Assembly: GCF_014189535.1 (NCBI RefSeq)
Contig: NZ_CP050308.1
Span: 2,586,001-2,650,000 of the forward strand
Origin: Rhizobium lusitanum
GTDB lineage: Bacteria > Pseudomonadota > Alphaproteobacteria > Rhizobiales > Rhizobiaceae
Length of the DNA: 64,000 nucleotides
Direction: 5' to 3'
Part shown: positions 37,638-46,833 of the stretch, piece by piece
Position numbering within the stretch: position 1 is the first letter of the stretch
Layout of the letters: every line of letters begins with the position of its first letter
Position numbers and translations under genes: made by a program
Notes under the pieces: generated by a model
Told to the model about the DNA's origin: nothing
The model's input: the letters and a program-made list of their open reading frames with translations, nothing else
Database searches by the model: none

Positions 37638-38393
37638 TCAGCGAGAGGCGCCGGAAAGGATGCGTCGGGCCTTTTCGAGGTCGGCGGGAGTATCGACACC
37701 GAGCGGGATCGTGTCAACGATCTCGACATCGATGCGCATGCTGGCTTCCAGCGCCCGCAATTGCTCCAGCGATTCGCGCAGTTCGAGCGGCGACGGGCCG
37801 AGGCTGACGAACTTCTCAAGTGCTGCGCGACGATAGGTATAGAGGCCGATGTGATGATAGAGCGGACCCTTGCCGTAAGGGGCGGTGGTGCGCGTAAAAT
37901 AGAGCGCGCGCAGCCGGTTTTCGGAAATCGCCGAGCCGACGACCTTGACCACGCTCGGCAGAGTCTTTTCTTCCTCATCCTTGATCTCGACGGTCAACGT
38001 TCCGATGTCGACGGCCGGATTGTCGAGCGGGCGCAGCGCCGCGTGAATGGTCTGGGGATCGATGGTTGGCAGGTCGCCTTGAACATTGACGATGATCTCG
38101 ACGCGTCCATCGGGATCGACGGCCTTCAGGGCCTCATAAATGCGGTCCGAGCCGGATTGATGATCCCTACGCGTCATGACGACCTCGAAACCGGCATTGG
38201 CGACGGCGGCATAAGTGTCATCATGATCGACGGCGACGACGATGCGACCGATCGCCGCCTCGCGCGCCCGCTTGGCAACCTGTACGATCATGGGCAGGCC
38301 GCAAATATCGGCAAGCGGTTTGCCCGGCAGGCGTGTGGACGCCATCCGGGCCGGAATGAGCACCAGCGTCTTGTCTAAGTTGGAATCTGTCAT
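37638..38393 (-). CDS. kdsB: 3-deoxy-manno-octulosonate cytidylyltransferase (CMP-Kdo synthetase)
   Basis: KdsB activates Kdo as CMP-Kdo for the LPS inner core. The 251-aa protein has the nucleotide-binding start [20 protein letters not shown], the [15 protein letters not shown] segment and [14 protein letters not shown] 38393 has AGAAGG upstream and begins [10 protein letters not shown]; the frame upstream to 38438 lacks support. It is divergent from cycM and followed closely by pheA. Confidence 0.97.
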   Translation of the reverse strand: MTDSNLDKTLVLIPARMASTRLPGKPLADICGLPMIVQVAKRAREAAIGRIVVAVDHDDTYAAVANAGFEVVMTRRDHQSGSDRIYEALKAVDPDGRVEIIVNVQGDLPTIDPQTIHAALRPLDNPAVDIGTLTVEIKDEEEKTLPSVVKVVGSAISENRLRALYFTRTTAPYGKGPLYHHIGLYTYRRAALEKFVSLGPSPLELRESLEQLRALEASMRIDVEIVDTIPLGVDTPADLEKARRILSGASR

Positions 38394-38544
38394 CGTTGGG
38401 CCTTCTATTCCCGCCGTAAAAGTGTCAAAACGTCTCACGGTGGAGACCGTTTACAGAGTTGCAAGAAACAGCCAAAAGACATAGGTTTCGCGCGAATTCA
38501 AGATGGGCCGGCAGTTACTGCCGGAGGCGAGGGGAGCATAGCAG

Positions 38545-39132
38545 ATGAATTCATCCTACGTGAACATGGGTGTCGGGGCACTTCTAGCCACACTTTTTGT
38601 GCTGAAGTCCGTGTCGCTTGCGTCAGGATATATTTTCCATTCAGAGGTGCCGGAAAAGCCCGGCTTCGAAATTGTCGCCGCCGAGGCGCCGGCTGGGGAT
38701 GCCGGCGGCAAGGCTGCCGAGGCAAAGGAAACGCCGATCGCGCAATTGCTGCAGACGGCCGATGCCAAGGTCGGCGAAACGATCTTCAAGAAGTGTCAGG
38801 CCTGTCATTCCGGGGAAAAGGGAGGGCCGAACAAGGTTGGCCCCGATCTCTGGGGGATCGTCGACCGTCCGGTCGCCGAACATGAGGGCTTTGCCTATTC
38901 TGCCGGCATCAAGACCTTCTCCAAGGACGGCGCGGAAAAGTGGACCTACGATCATCTTTATCACTTCGTAGCCGCGCCGAAGAAGTTCATTTCCGGAACG
39001 GCCATGGGCTTTGCCGGTCTGCCGAAGGAAAAGGACCGCGCCGATCTGATCGCCTATCTGCGTACGCTGGCCGATACGCCGGTACCGCTGCCCGATCCGA
39101 ACGCAGCGCCGGCGCCTGCCGCGACGAACTAG
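38545..39132 (+). CDS. cycM: Membrane-anchored cytochrome c, CycM type
   Basis: This class I c-type cytochrome carries electrons from the bc1 complex to cytochrome c oxidase. The 195-aa protein has an uncleaved N-terminal anchor ([20 protein letters not shown]), an Ala/Glu-rich linker (about 40-75), the haem site CQACH at about 90-94, the [13 protein letters not shown] motif and the axial methionine in [10 protein letters not shown], with a Pro/Ala-rich tail. It is divergent from kdsB across about 150 bases and followed by a strong terminator. Confidence 0.95.
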   Translation: MNSSYVNMGVGALLATLFVLKSVSLASGYIFHSEVPEKPGFEIVAAEAPAGDAGGKAAEAKETPIAQLLQTADAKVGETIFKKCQACHSGEKGGPNKVGPDLWGIVDRPVAEHEGFAYSAGIKTFSKDGAEKWTYDHLYHFVAAPKKFISGTAMGFAGLPKEKDRADLIAYLRTLADTPVPLPDPNAAPAPAATN

Positions 39133-39153
39133 AGCAATTCCAGGCGAATGATT

Positions 39154-39188
39154 GCCAAAAGCCCGGTCGTTTCGGCCGGGCTTTTGGC
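39154..39188. terminator. Bidirectional terminator between cycM and the patatin gene
   Basis: GCCAAAAGCCCGG (39154-39166) pairs perfectly with CCGGGCTTTTGGC (39176-39188), a 13-bp stem with a 9-base loop. The T run is inside the arms on both strands. It lies 21 bases after cycM, just after an AGAGCAATTCCAG sequence that resembles the edge of another rhizobial repeat. Confidence 0.85.
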
Positions 39189-39202
39189 CGTTCCGGCGAC
39201 TT

Positions 39203-40363
39203 TCAGACCGAATGCCGGCGCGACCTCGTTCTCTGATCGAGGTCATAGACCTTAAGCCCGTCTTCGGCGCCCGGCGGCACGCGCCAGTCCTCCGCCCGTA
39301 GCGCCTTGCGCGCGTCGCACAGGCCAGCCTCCCAATGTTCGTGCATCGACAGCGCGGAAAACTCATAGTCCTTCGAATGCGAGCGGAACTGCTTGTTACG
39401 ATAGATCAGGTGGATGATGGTGACGCTGTAGTCGGAGCACTGCGCTTTCAGCTTCTGGATCGCGGGGTCAACCTTGGCTTCGTCCGGCAGGAGCGCGTAA
39501 AGCTCCGAGATGGTGCGGCGCAGGCGGTGGCGCTCGAGAAACAGGTCGGTGTTGAGCCGGGTGCGGCTGGAATAGGTGATATCCTTGCGCCGCTCCTCGA
39601 CTTCTTCGAGATCCTGCGGCTGCGGGCCGACGGCGCTGAAGAGATCGACCTGGAAGACCACTGTATCCACGTCGGCGGCATTACGCAGCACGTAGGTCAG
39701 CGGCGTGTTGGAGACCAGGCCGCCGTCCCAATAATATTCGCTGCCGATCTTGATGGCCGGAAAGCCGGGCGGCAATGCGCCGCTTGCCATGATGTGCTCG
39801 GGTTTGATCTGGACTTCCCGGTTGTCGAAGAAGGCGAAATTGCCGGTTCGGACATTGACGGCGCCAAGGCTGAGCCGCACCGGTCCATGGTTGATGCGAT
39901 CGAAATCGATATGGTCGAGCAGGGTCTGGCGCAGTTGCTCCGTGTCATAGATGCTGGTCGCGCTCGCCGAACCACGCGCCTGTAACCAGGATGGGATCTG
40001 CCAGGGCGAAAAGAAGCCGGGCACGCCAAAGGTCGAGACCCACCAGCTGCTGACCGTACGGTAAAAGGGGTTGGTGCTGCGCTGCTTCTCCATCAGGAGG
40101 TCGACCGGCATCTGCACGCTGACCTTGTTCCAGAAGGAGCGCAGCTTCTCCAGCCGCTCGCCCGGCACATTGCCCGCCATGATCGCGGCGTTGATGGCGC
40201 CGATCGAGATGCCGGCGATCCAGTCCGGTTCGATATTCTGTTCCCTCAGCGCCTCGAAGGCGCCTGCCTGATAGGAGCCGAGCGCACCGCCGCCCTGCAG
40301 GACGAAAACCTTCTGCGCATAGGCCGAGGCCGGATTGCTGGTCAGTGGCGCTGCAATATTCAT
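39203..40363 (-). CDS. Patatin-like phospholipase with C-terminal DUF3734
   Basis: The 386-aa protein has the patatin Ser-Asp dyad: the glycine-rich oxyanion loop FVLQGGGALGSYQAG, the nucleophile in WIAGISIGAINAAIM (G-I-S-I-G) and the aspartate in YYWDGGLVSNTPL. The C-terminal third (about 280-370) matches DUF3734. No signal peptide is seen, so it acts in the cytosol or at the inner face of the membrane. In other alphaproteobacteria relatives are linked to polyhydroxybutyrate or lipid metabolism, which is not shown here. Confidence 0.92.
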   Translation of the reverse strand: MNIAAPLTSNPASAYAQKVFVLQGGGALGSYQAGAFEALREQNIEPDWIAGISIGAINAAIMAGNVPGERLEKLRSFWNKVSVQMPVDLLMEKQRSTNPFYRTVSSWWVSTFGVPGFFSPWQIPSWLQARGSASATSIYDTEQLRQTLLDHIDFDRINHGPVRLSLGAVNVRTGNFAFFDNREVQIKPEHIMASGALPPGFPAIKIGSEYYWDGGLVSNTPLTYVLRNAADVDTVVFQVDLFSAVGPQPQDLEEVEERRKDITYSSRTRLNTDLFLERHRLRRTISELYALLPDEAKVDPAIQKLKAQCSDYSVTIIHLIYRNKQFRSHSKDYEFSALSMHEHWEAGLCDARKALRAEDWRVPPGAEDGLKVYDLDQRTRSRRHSV

Positions 40364-40495
40364 GGTTCCATCCTTAGCTGCGCTCCATTCTTAGCGGCGG
40401 CTATGCGCAAATATATGACCATTTTCCTGCCTGCTTCTCCGAAACCGGAGATATATCGTCGCGGCATTCAAGCCGGCATAAGCCTGCCGCATGCT

Positions 40496-41440
40496 CTAGC
40501 CGAGCAAATAGGCCCAAAGCGACACCGTGAACGCGCCGAGCGCGGTTGTCAGCGTGATCGTCGATGCAGCGAGACTGTGACCGACACCGAAGCGATTGGC
40601 AATCAGCCAGGCATTGACGCCGGTCGGGACCGCGGCGGTCAGCACGAGGGCGGCCCGCCATTCCGGGCTGAGGCCGAGCAGATAGCTCGCCGCCAATACG
40701 CAGGCCGGTAAGAGGACGAGCTTGAAGGCCGCTGTGACACTGGCAAGGCCGAGATTGCCCGAAACTCCATATTGCCGGAGCGCCATGCCGAGTGAAATCA
40801 ATGCGGCCGGGCCGGCGATATTGGCGATGTTGTCGACAACGGTGCTAAGCGTTGCCGGCAAGGGAATGCCGACGAGATGCACGACAAGCCCGCCGAGAAG
40901 CCCGATGACCAGCGGATTGCGGATGAGGTTCTTGCCGACATGTTGCAGGAGTTGCAGCACGTTGCGGCCGCCACCGCCGTTTTCCTTACGTTCGGCCTGC
41001 TCCATCAGCAGCGTGCCGGCGATCATCATGGTCGGCAGATGCACGGCAATCAGGATCGACATCGCCATGATGCCGTCAGGGCCGACGGTGCGTCCCACCA
41101 GCGGCAGGCCGATGAAAATCGTGTTGGCGAAGGCGGAGGACACGCCGGCAAGCACCCCGATGCGTGCGTCCCGCCCGAACAGCCGTGTCGCCATCAGATG
41201 GCCGGCCGTCCAGGTGACCGCGACGCCGGCAAAATAGGCTGCCCACAACCGAAACGGCGAGGCGCCGCGAAAATCTGCCGTTGCAATCGTCTGGAACAAC
41301 AGGAGCGGCACGGCGATCTTGAAAACGAACTCGCTCATCGCCTCGCCGACACTCGCCGTCAGTACACCGGTGCGCACGATCACCCAGCCGACGAGGATCA
41401 GCAGGAAAACCGGGAGAACATCGGAAAAGATTTCGGACAT
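40496..41440 (-). CDS. AEC family transporter (auxin efflux carrier type)
   Basis: The 314-aa protein has about ten membrane helices in the two-repeat fold of the AEC/BASS-like group. Typical segments are VLPVFLLILVGWVIVRTGVL at the N-terminus, SSAFANTIFIGLPLVGRTVG in the first half and SLGMALRQYGVSG and AAVPTGVNAWLIANRFGVG in the second. Bacterial members export or import dicarboxylates, malonate or amino acids; the substrate is unknown. An RNA-like region with a strong terminator lies upstream on the same strand. Confidence 0.92.
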   Translation of the reverse strand: MSEIFSDVLPVFLLILVGWVIVRTGVLTASVGEAMSEFVFKIAVPLLLFQTIATADFRGASPFRLWAAYFAGVAVTWTAGHLMATRLFGRDARIGVLAGVSSAFANTIFIGLPLVGRTVGPDGIMAMSILIAVHLPTMMIAGTLLMEQAERKENGGGGRNVLQLLQHVGKNLIRNPLVIGLLGGLVVHLVGIPLPATLSTVVDNIANIAGPAALISLGMALRQYGVSGNLGLASVTAAFKLVLLPACVLAASYLLGLSPEWRAALVLTAAVPTGVNAWLIANRFGVGHSLAASTITLTTALGAFTVSLWAYLLG

Positions 41441-41535
41441 GCTGGGCGAGGAATATGTGGGGTGGGATCCAAGGATATGATCCCAGAGTTGTAACAGCTT
41501 GTCTCATCCTGGAAAGCCGAAAAGCAGGCGGGAAC

Positions 41536-41561
41536 AAAAAAAGCGGGCAAAGCCCGCTTTT
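41536..41561 (-). terminator. Strong minus-strand rho-independent terminator
   Basis: AAAAGCGGGC (41539-41548) pairs with GCCCGCTTTT (41552-41561) around AAA, and the minus strand continues into seven T residues (41542-41536). No minus-strand protein gene ends here, so it terminates an unannotated transcript from the 41.56-41.85 kb gap or an AEC leader. Confidence 0.85.
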
Positions 41562-41720
41562 CAGCGTCCGGTCCCCGCCGGAGTCCTCCCGGTGCACAAG
41601 CCGCCAGTTCATCCGTGGTCAGCGCGCGTACCGGTGAGGCGGAAGGTATCATACCTTCCCAGACTGGCTTTGGATGCCTTGTCAGCATCCCATGCCAGCC
41701 GCTTCACAAGCATTTACAGG
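41562..41720 (-). ncRNA. Candidate structured RNA or leader upstream of the AEC transporter gene
   Basis: The 407-base gap between the AEC gene and adenosine kinase has no convincing protein gene. On the minus strand it contains a nested hairpin CTGGC-(3)-GGATGC-(7)-GCATCC-(3)-GCCAG (41698-41664), a perfect GGAAGGTAT-G-ATACCTTCC palindrome (41659-41641) and a GC-rich region with further stems, and it ends at the T7 terminator 41536-41561. It could be an independent sRNA (a 6S-like RNA should be tested) or a riboswitch-type leader ending in an attenuator. I could not identify a known family and saw no strong promoter. Confidence 0.45.
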
Positions 41721-41847
41721 TGGAAAATGACAGGCAAATGACCGAGCGCGATTTTGTTATTCGGCAGAACGCGGATTCTTCTTCCAAACTTCCGAAAAAC
41801 CGATAATACCGATTAACGGCTATCACCAATACCGGGGCTCCTTCTTG

Positions 41848-42840
41848 ATGACTCGTTTCGATGTACTGACCGTTGGCAATGCTATCGTCGACATTATCGC
41901 GCGCTGCGACGATCAATTTCTGATCGACAACAAGATCACCAAGGCAGCGATGAATCTCATCGATGCCGAGCGCGCCGAACTTCTCTATTCGCGCATGGGC
42001 CCGGCGCTCGAAGCCTCCGGCGGCAGCGCCGGCAACACGGCGGCGGGTGTGGCGAATTTTGGCGGCAGGGCCGCTTATTTCGGCAAGGTTGCGGAAGACC
42101 AACTCGGAGAGATCTTCGAGCACGACATCCGCGCCCAGGGCGTGCATTACGAGACCAAGCCGAAGGGCACGTTCCCGCCGACGGCCCGCTCGATGATCTT
42201 CGTCACCGAGGACGGCGAGCGCTCGATGAACACCTATCTCGGCGCCTGTGTCGAGTTTGGCCCGGAAGACGTCGAACCCGATGTCGTCGCCGAAGCCAAG
42301 GTCACCTATTTCGAGGGCTATCTCTGGGATCCGCCGCGCGCCAAGGAAGCAATCCGTGAATGCGCCCGCATCGCTCACGCCCATGGCCGGGAGGTGTCGA
42401 TAACGCTGTCCGACAGCTTCTGCGTCGGCCGTTATCGCGACGAATTCCTTGACCTGATGCGTTCCGGCACCGTCGACATCGTCTTTGCCAATCATGACGA
42501 GGCCCTGTCGCTCTACGAGACCGAGGATTTCGACACGGCGCTGCGATTGATCGCCGCCGACTGCAAGATTGCGGCCGTCACCACCGGCAAGGACGGGGCA
42601 GTGATCGTGCGCGGCAATGAGCGCTATGTCGTCGATGCTCATCCGATCGAGGAGCGTGTCGACACCACCGGCGCCGGCGATCTCTTCGCCGCCGGTTTCC
42701 TGTTCGGCTATACCCAGGGCCGCAGCCTCGAAGATTGCGGCAAGCTCGGCAACCTCGCGGCTGCTATCGTTATCGAGCAGATCGGCCCTCGGCCGATGAA
42801 ATCATTGTCGGAAGCCGCCAAGGAATTTGGGCTTCTCTAA
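41848..42840 (+). CDS. PfkB family adenosine kinase
   Basis: The 330-aa protein is a ribokinase-fold sugar/nucleoside kinase. It shows the N-terminal FDVLTVGNAIVDIIARCDDQ, the PfkB-1 type segment SGGSAGNTAAGVANFGGRAA and the catalytic PfkB-2 motif DTTGAGDLFAAGFLFGYTQG with the base aspartate. It resembles the alphaproteobacterial group annotated as adenosine kinase, which salvages adenosine to AMP, though a related sugar substrate is possible. ATG 41848 is preferred to the adjacent TTG 41845. A strong terminator follows. Confidence 0.9.
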   Translation: MTRFDVLTVGNAIVDIIARCDDQFLIDNKITKAAMNLIDAERAELLYSRMGPALEASGGSAGNTAAGVANFGGRAAYFGKVAEDQLGEIFEHDIRAQGVHYETKPKGTFPPTARSMIFVTEDGERSMNTYLGACVEFGPEDVEPDVVAEAKVTYFEGYLWDPPRAKEAIRECARIAHAHGREVSITLSDSFCVGRYRDEFLDLMRSGTVDIVFANHDEALSLYETEDFDTALRLIAADCKIAAVTTGKDGAVIVRGNERYVVDAHPIEERVDTTGAGDLFAAGFLFGYTQGRSLEDCGKLGNLAAAIVIEQIGPRPMKSLSEAAKEFGLL

Positions 42841-42867
42841 AAGCCCGTTCGTGCTTCCAATCGAATC

Positions 42868-42906
42868 AAAGCCGCTCGCAGCAGATCGTTGCGGGCGGTT
42901 TTTTGT
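42868..42906 (+). terminator. Rho-independent terminator after adenosine kinase
   Basis: AAAGCCGCTCGCA (42868-42880) pairs with TGCGGGCGGTTTT (42890-42902) with two wobble pairs, and the run of T residues ends the stem (TTTTTT to 42904). Confidence 0.85.
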
Positions 42907-42987
42907 CGAGCCATGAGGCGAGTGCGGCCTGTTGACTATTTCCTAAGTTCCCACATCATGGGCGAACGCCTCAAAAATGGGTTTCCC

Positions 42988-43422
42988 ATGAAAAGCGATG
43001 TCTCTTGGAGCAAGTCTTACAGCTGCGATGTCAATGCTTCGCAGCAGGCAATCTGGCAGGTGCTCGCCGACGCCGGCAGATGGAAGCTGTGGAACTCGGG
43101 CGTGAAATCAGTCCAGTTGGATGGAAGTTTCGCCACCGGAACCTGGTTTTCGATGGAGCTGCCGGACGGAGACATTATCCGCAGCAAACTTGTCGATGTC
43201 AGTGCGCCACAGCGTTTCATCGACGAGACTTTGGTTGGCGAAGCGCTGATTCAGGTTGAGCATAGCATCGAAGCCATGGCCGACGATCAATGTCGGGTCA
43301 TCTATGCCGTCAACTCTCAAGGGCCTGACGCTCAGGCGATTGGAGAAGCGGTGAGCGCGGATTTTCCGGATGTACTGGCACGGTTGGCAAAATACGTCGG
43401 CGAAAGAACTGCCGATCGATGA
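42988..43422 (+). CDS. SRPBCC (START/polyketide cyclase-like) family protein
   Basis: The 144-aa product resembles SRPBCC-fold lipid- or ligand-binding proteins. VSWSKSYSCDVNASQQAIWQ followed by VLADAGRWKLWNSGVKSVQL is the typical first strand and the W-x-x-W helix-strand, and a beta-sheet ending in the long C-terminal helix (EAVSADFPDVLARLAKYVGE) follows. Function and ligand are unknown. ATG 42988 (MKSDVSW) is chosen on family length; ATG 42958 would add ten residues and neither start has a strong ribosome site. Confidence 0.75.
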   Translation: MKSDVSWSKSYSCDVNASQQAIWQVLADAGRWKLWNSGVKSVQLDGSFATGTWFSMELPDGDIIRSKLVDVSAPQRFIDETLVGEALIQVEHSIEAMADDQCRVIYAVNSQGPDAQAIGEAVSADFPDVLARLAKYVGERTADR

Positions 43423-43482
43423 ATGTCACCGCAGTCAGCGAGAAGCTGAAGCGAATAATTTCCGATGTTTCCTGGATGCATG

Positions 43483-44100
43483 CTACCGGCGCAGCAGCTC
43501 AATGGTTCCGGCCTCGTGGATAATCAGCATCCCAAGCGCTACGAGCACGAAGGGCACCACCCGGTTTCCATAGCGCCTGATCGGCGCGCCAATTGTGCGG
43601 TGATTGACCAGGTAGTGGGCGGCACCGATCCACATGGCCGTCAGCAAGGCGAAGATGGCGACGATCACCGTAATCTCGCTCATAGTGCGCGTGGCAAATA
43701 ATGGCGTGTAGATGCTGATATTGTCGCCGCCATTCGCGATCGTCACCATCGCAACCGCCGCGATCTTGCCGTGCCCAAGGGATGCCCCGTTATGATTTTG
43801 CGGATCATCGCCGATCTCTGGGCCTTTCCGCCACTCCCAGAGCTTCTTCAGGCCAAGAAGGATCGGCGCGAAACCGAGGAGGCCGATATAGGTGGCGGGG
43901 ATGACGAGGGAGATCATGGAGGCCAGCAGGCTTGCGCCGCAAAGGGCGGCAACGCCGAGATATTGGCCGATCACGATCTGCCGGGTACGAAATTTGGGAT
44001 CGATGAAAAAACCGAGCAACACGAAGATGTCATCGACATTCGTCGATACGAACAGGACGACGGCAAGGCCGAAAATCCCGAAGATATTATCCACGATCAC
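43483..44100 (-). CDS. CadD-like cadmium resistance / cation transporter family protein
   Basis: The 205-aa integral membrane protein has about six helices. It shows the CadD/LysE-related features FVSTNVDDIFVLLGFF (the acidic pair in the first helix) and TIANGGDNISIYTPLFA in the second half. Founding members confer cadmium resistance; other members may move other cations or amines, so the substrate is uncertain. The start is GTG 44100, with GGAAGCGGAAA upstream. It converges with the SRPBCC gene. Confidence 0.88.
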   Translation of the reverse strand: MIVDNIFGIFGLAVVLFVSTNVDDIFVLLGFFIDPKFRTRQIVIGQYLGVAALCGASLLASMISLVIPATYIGLLGFAPILLGLKKLWEWRKGPEIGDDPQNHNGASLGHGKIAAVAMVTIANGGDNISIYTPLFATRTMSEITVIVAIFALLTAMWIGAAHYLVNHRTIGAPIRRYGNRVVPFVLVALGMLIIHEAGTIELLRR

Positions 44101-44180
44101 TGTTTTCCGCTTCCGATGTCGGATGCATCACCGCGCGGCCAAGTCACGCGGCGGCTGTCATAGAGCTCGAGGGCTCTTGC

Positions 44181-44720
44181 TTACTTGAAGGCTTCGCCGG
44201 GATAGGCGCCCCAGATCTCGGATTGCGCCACCCAGCCTTCGGTGCCGTCGACAGTCGCAAGGCACCAGTCGCCGGTGCATTCGCGGACATTCATCATTAC
44301 GCCCGGCTGAAGCTTGGCGATGACGGTGCCGGATGGTTGGGCATCGCGCCGCATGTTGACGAAGACCGCCTTGCCCTTGCCCTTCATCCACGGGGCTGCA
44401 AGCGCCGAGCGTTGGCCGGAGAGCAGCGACTGGTTGACCCAGCCCTCGGTGCCGTCGGCGTCACGCACGCGCCGCCAATTATCGTATTCCTGAATGATCT
44501 CGACCGGCAATCCCTGCTTGAGATAGAGCCATGAGACGGCATAGTCCGCGCTCGGTCCGACGCGCAGGTTGACGCGCTTCGACTTCAGCGTAACGAATCG
44601 CGGTAGCGGCAATCCGCTCGGCCCCTTCGCGGCCTGGGCCACGGCGAGATCGGCCGTGGCGCCGGCCATCATCAGGCCGATCGCGAAAATAGCGCAGGAC
44701 TTCAATACTTTGCCACGCAT
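44181..44720 (-). CDS. Secreted bacterial SH3 domain protein
   Basis: The 179-aa protein starts with a signal peptide (MRGKVLKSCAIFAIGLMMAG, cleaved near AVAQA). It contains two bacterial SH3 domains: KRVNLRVGPSADYAVSWLYL with GTEGWVNQSLLSG (about 48-102), and AVFVNMRRDAQPSGTVIAKL with GTEGWVAQSEIWG (about 118-172). Such domains bind peptidoglycan or proteins in the periplasm. It is a distant paralogue of the SH3 protein at 56833-57744. GGAAAT precedes ATG 44720. Confidence 0.92.
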   Translation of the reverse strand: MRGKVLKSCAIFAIGLMMAGATADLAVAQAAKGPSGLPLPRFVTLKSKRVNLRVGPSADYAVSWLYLKQGLPVEIIQEYDNWRRVRDADGTEGWVNQSLLSGQRSALAAPWMKGKGKAVFVNMRRDAQPSGTVIAKLQPGVMMNVRECTGDWCLATVDGTEGWVAQSEIWGAYPGEAFK

Positions 44721-44909
44721 AGGATTTCCGTTCGTTCATCATGATCAAGGCGCTGTCAGGCTGCCTTTTCGCTCCGACCATCGGCAAATCCTCGGCACCG
44801 CCAGCGAGTTTTGTTTGTCTTCGCCTGCGGGTCTGGTAGAAATGCCCGGAACGGGAAAATTATCCTGCTTCTTGGTTAAAAACATCTAAACAAGGCATCG
44901 CCGCTCGCC

Positions 44910-45911
44910 ATGACGACGAAGAAAAAACCGAAGGTCTACGTCACGCGCAAACTGCCCGATGCGGTGGAGACGCGGATGCGCGAGCTCTTCGATGCCGAAC
45001 TCAACATAGACGATCAGCCGCGCACGCAGGCGGAACTCGCCGAAGCTGTCCGGACAGTTGACGTGCTGGTGCCGACGGTTACCGACCGCATCGACGCCGC
45101 GCTGATCGAGGAAGCCGGGCCGCAGATGAAGCTGATTGCCAGCTTTTCCAATGGCACCGACCATATCGATGTCGAGGCCGCCGCCCGCAAGGGCATCACG
45201 GTCACCAACACACCGAATGTGTTGACCGAGGATACGGCCGACATGACCATGGCGCTCATTCTCGCCGTACCGCGTCGGCTTGCCGAAGGTGCGCGGGTGC
45301 TGACGGACAAGCCTGGCGAATGGGCTGGCTGGTCGCCCACATGGATGCTCGGCCGCCGCATTCACGGCAAGCGCATCGGCATTGTCGGCATGGGCCGCAT
45401 CGGTACCGCCGTTGCCCGTCGCGCCAAGGCCTTCGGCCTTGCCATCCATTATCACAATCGCAAGCGCGTCAGCGCGGCAACGGAAGACGAACTCGAGGCG
45501 ACCTATTGGGATAGCCTCGACCAGATGCTGGCCCGCGTTGACATCGTTTCGGTCAACTGCCCGTCGACGCCGGCCACCTTCCATCTGATTTCGGCGCGCC
45601 GCCTGGCGCTGTTGCAGCCAACCAGTTACATCGTCAACACATCGCGCGGCGATGTCATCGACGAGACGGCGCTGATCAAGATCCTGCGCGAGGGCAAGAT
45701 CGCCGGCGCCGGCCTCGACGTCTTCGAGAACGAACCATCAGTCAATCCGAAGCTGGTGAAGCTCGCCAACGAGGGTAAGGTGGTGTTGCTGCCGCATATG
45801 AGTTCGGCCACGCTCGAAAGCCGCATCGACATGGGCGACAAGGTGATCATCAACATCCGCACCTTCATCGACGGCCACCGCCCGCCGAACCGCGTTCTGC
45901 CGTTCCGCTGA
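44910..45911 (+). CDS. D-2-hydroxyacid dehydrogenase (glyoxylate/hydroxypyruvate reductase type)
   Basis: The 333-aa NAD(P)-dependent enzyme has the N-terminal catalytic domain, the VLTEDTADMTMALILAVPRR motif, the cofactor loop GIVGMGRIGTAVARRAKAFG and the catalytic Arg-Glu-His set (VNTSRGDVIDETAL, LDVFENEP and LLPHMSSAT). It is closest to glyoxylate reductase/GyaR and glycerate dehydrogenase types, but related enzymes use other 2-ketoacids. A hairpin terminator follows. Confidence 0.92.
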   Translation: MTTKKKPKVYVTRKLPDAVETRMRELFDAELNIDDQPRTQAELAEAVRTVDVLVPTVTDRIDAALIEEAGPQMKLIASFSNGTDHIDVEAAARKGITVTNTPNVLTEDTADMTMALILAVPRRLAEGARVLTDKPGEWAGWSPTWMLGRRIHGKRIGIVGMGRIGTAVARRAKAFGLAIHYHNRKRVSAATEDELEATYWDSLDQMLARVDIVSVNCPSTPATFHLISARRLALLQPTSYIVNTSRGDVIDETALIKILREGKIAGAGLDVFENEPSVNPKLVKLANEGKVVLLPHMSSATLESRIDMGDKVIINIRTFIDGHRPPNRVLPFR

Positions 45912-45943
45912 GCCAAACCGCGGGCGCATATGCTGTAGGGCAT

Positions 45944-45966
45944 CTTTTGGTCGAAAACGACCAAAG
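45944..45966 (+). terminator. Hairpin after the 2-hydroxyacid dehydrogenase
   Basis: CTTTTGGTCG (45944-45953) pairs with CGACCAAAG (45958-45966) around AAAA. There is no T tract after the 3' arm, so termination may be weak. Confidence 0.5.
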
Positions 45967-46020
45967 CCGACAATTATGTGCTATACTTGCGAGCTATCAA
46001 ACGGACGACGGGTGATAGCA

Positions 46021-46833
46021 ATGCTGGAAACGGATAAGGTATTCGCCGGCTCTATCCCGGAAAACTACGACCGCTATATGGTGCCGTTGATTTTCGAGCC
46101 GTTCACCACGGATCTTGCACAACGGGCAGCGTCCTTGTCTCCAAGTGCCGTTTTGGAAATTGCCGCAGGCACCGGGGTCGTCACCCGCGCATTGGCGCCG
46201 AAACTATCCCCCGACGCAAGCTATATCGTCACCGATCTCAACCAGCCGATGCTCGACTACGCCGCTTCGCGACAAGGCCCCGACATTCGCATCAAATGGC
46301 GCCAGGCGGACGCCCTGGCGCTACCGTTTGAAGATGCGGCCTTCGATCTCGTTTGTTGTCAGTTCGGCGCGATGTTCTTTCCCGACCGGTCATCTGCTTA
46401 CCGCGAAGCAAAACGGGTCCTGAAGCCCGGAGGACATTTCCTATTCAATGTCTGGGATCGGATAGAGGAGAATGTATTTGCGAATGATGTCACGAATGCT
46501 CTCGCAAAGATTTTCCCGAACGATCCGCCGCGCTTTCTGGCACGCACGCCGCACGGCTATCACGATACGGCACTGATTCGCAGCGAGCTGGAAGATGCAG
46601 GCTTCTCTCATGTGGCGATTGAGACGAGAGCCGAACAAAGCCGTGCATCTTCGCCGCGCATTCCGGCCCTCGCTTATTGTCAGGGAACTCTTCTTCGCAA
46701 TGAAATCGAGGCGAGGGACGCGGCAAAGCTGGAAGCTGCAACCGACCACGCCACATCAGTGATTGCAGACAGGCATGGTAGCGGCGAAGTTTCCGCCAAA
46801 ATTCAGGCGCACGTCATCGTGGCTGTGGCCTAA
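46021..46833 (+). CDS. Class I SAM-dependent methyltransferase, UbiE/COQ5-like
   Basis: The 270-aa protein has SAM motif I in LEIAAGTGVVTRALAPKL, the acidic strand end in YIVTDLNQPMLDYA, and VCCQFGAMFFPDRSSAYREA with KPGGHFLFNVWDRI as motifs II-III. This is the pattern of small-molecule methyltransferases of the Methyltransf_11/25 type. The substrate is unknown. ATG 46021 is chosen because family similarity starts there; an in-frame ATG at 45976 overlaps the hairpin leader. Its last four codons overlap the convergent GNAT gene by 4 bases. Confidence 0.85.
   Translation: MLETDKVFAGSIPENYDRYMVPLIFEPFTTDLAQRAASLSPSAVLEIAAGTGVVTRALAPKLSPDASYIVTDLNQPMLDYAASRQGPDIRIKWRQADALALPFEDAAFDLVCCQFGAMFFPDRSSAYREAKRVLKPGGHFLFNVWDRIEENVFANDVTNALAKIFPNDPPRFLARTPHGYHDTALIRSELEDAGFSHVAIETRAEQSRASSPRIPALAYCQGTLLRNEIEARDAAKLEAATDHATSVIADRHGSGEVSAKIQAHVIVAVA

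Noticed and set aside
41398..41688. 96-codon minus-strand frame containing a TTDELAACAPGG double-glycine-like peptide
   Set aside because: It looked like a peptide leader, but it runs through the T7 terminator stem and into the AEC start region, with no modification or export genes nearby. The RNA structure explains the region better.
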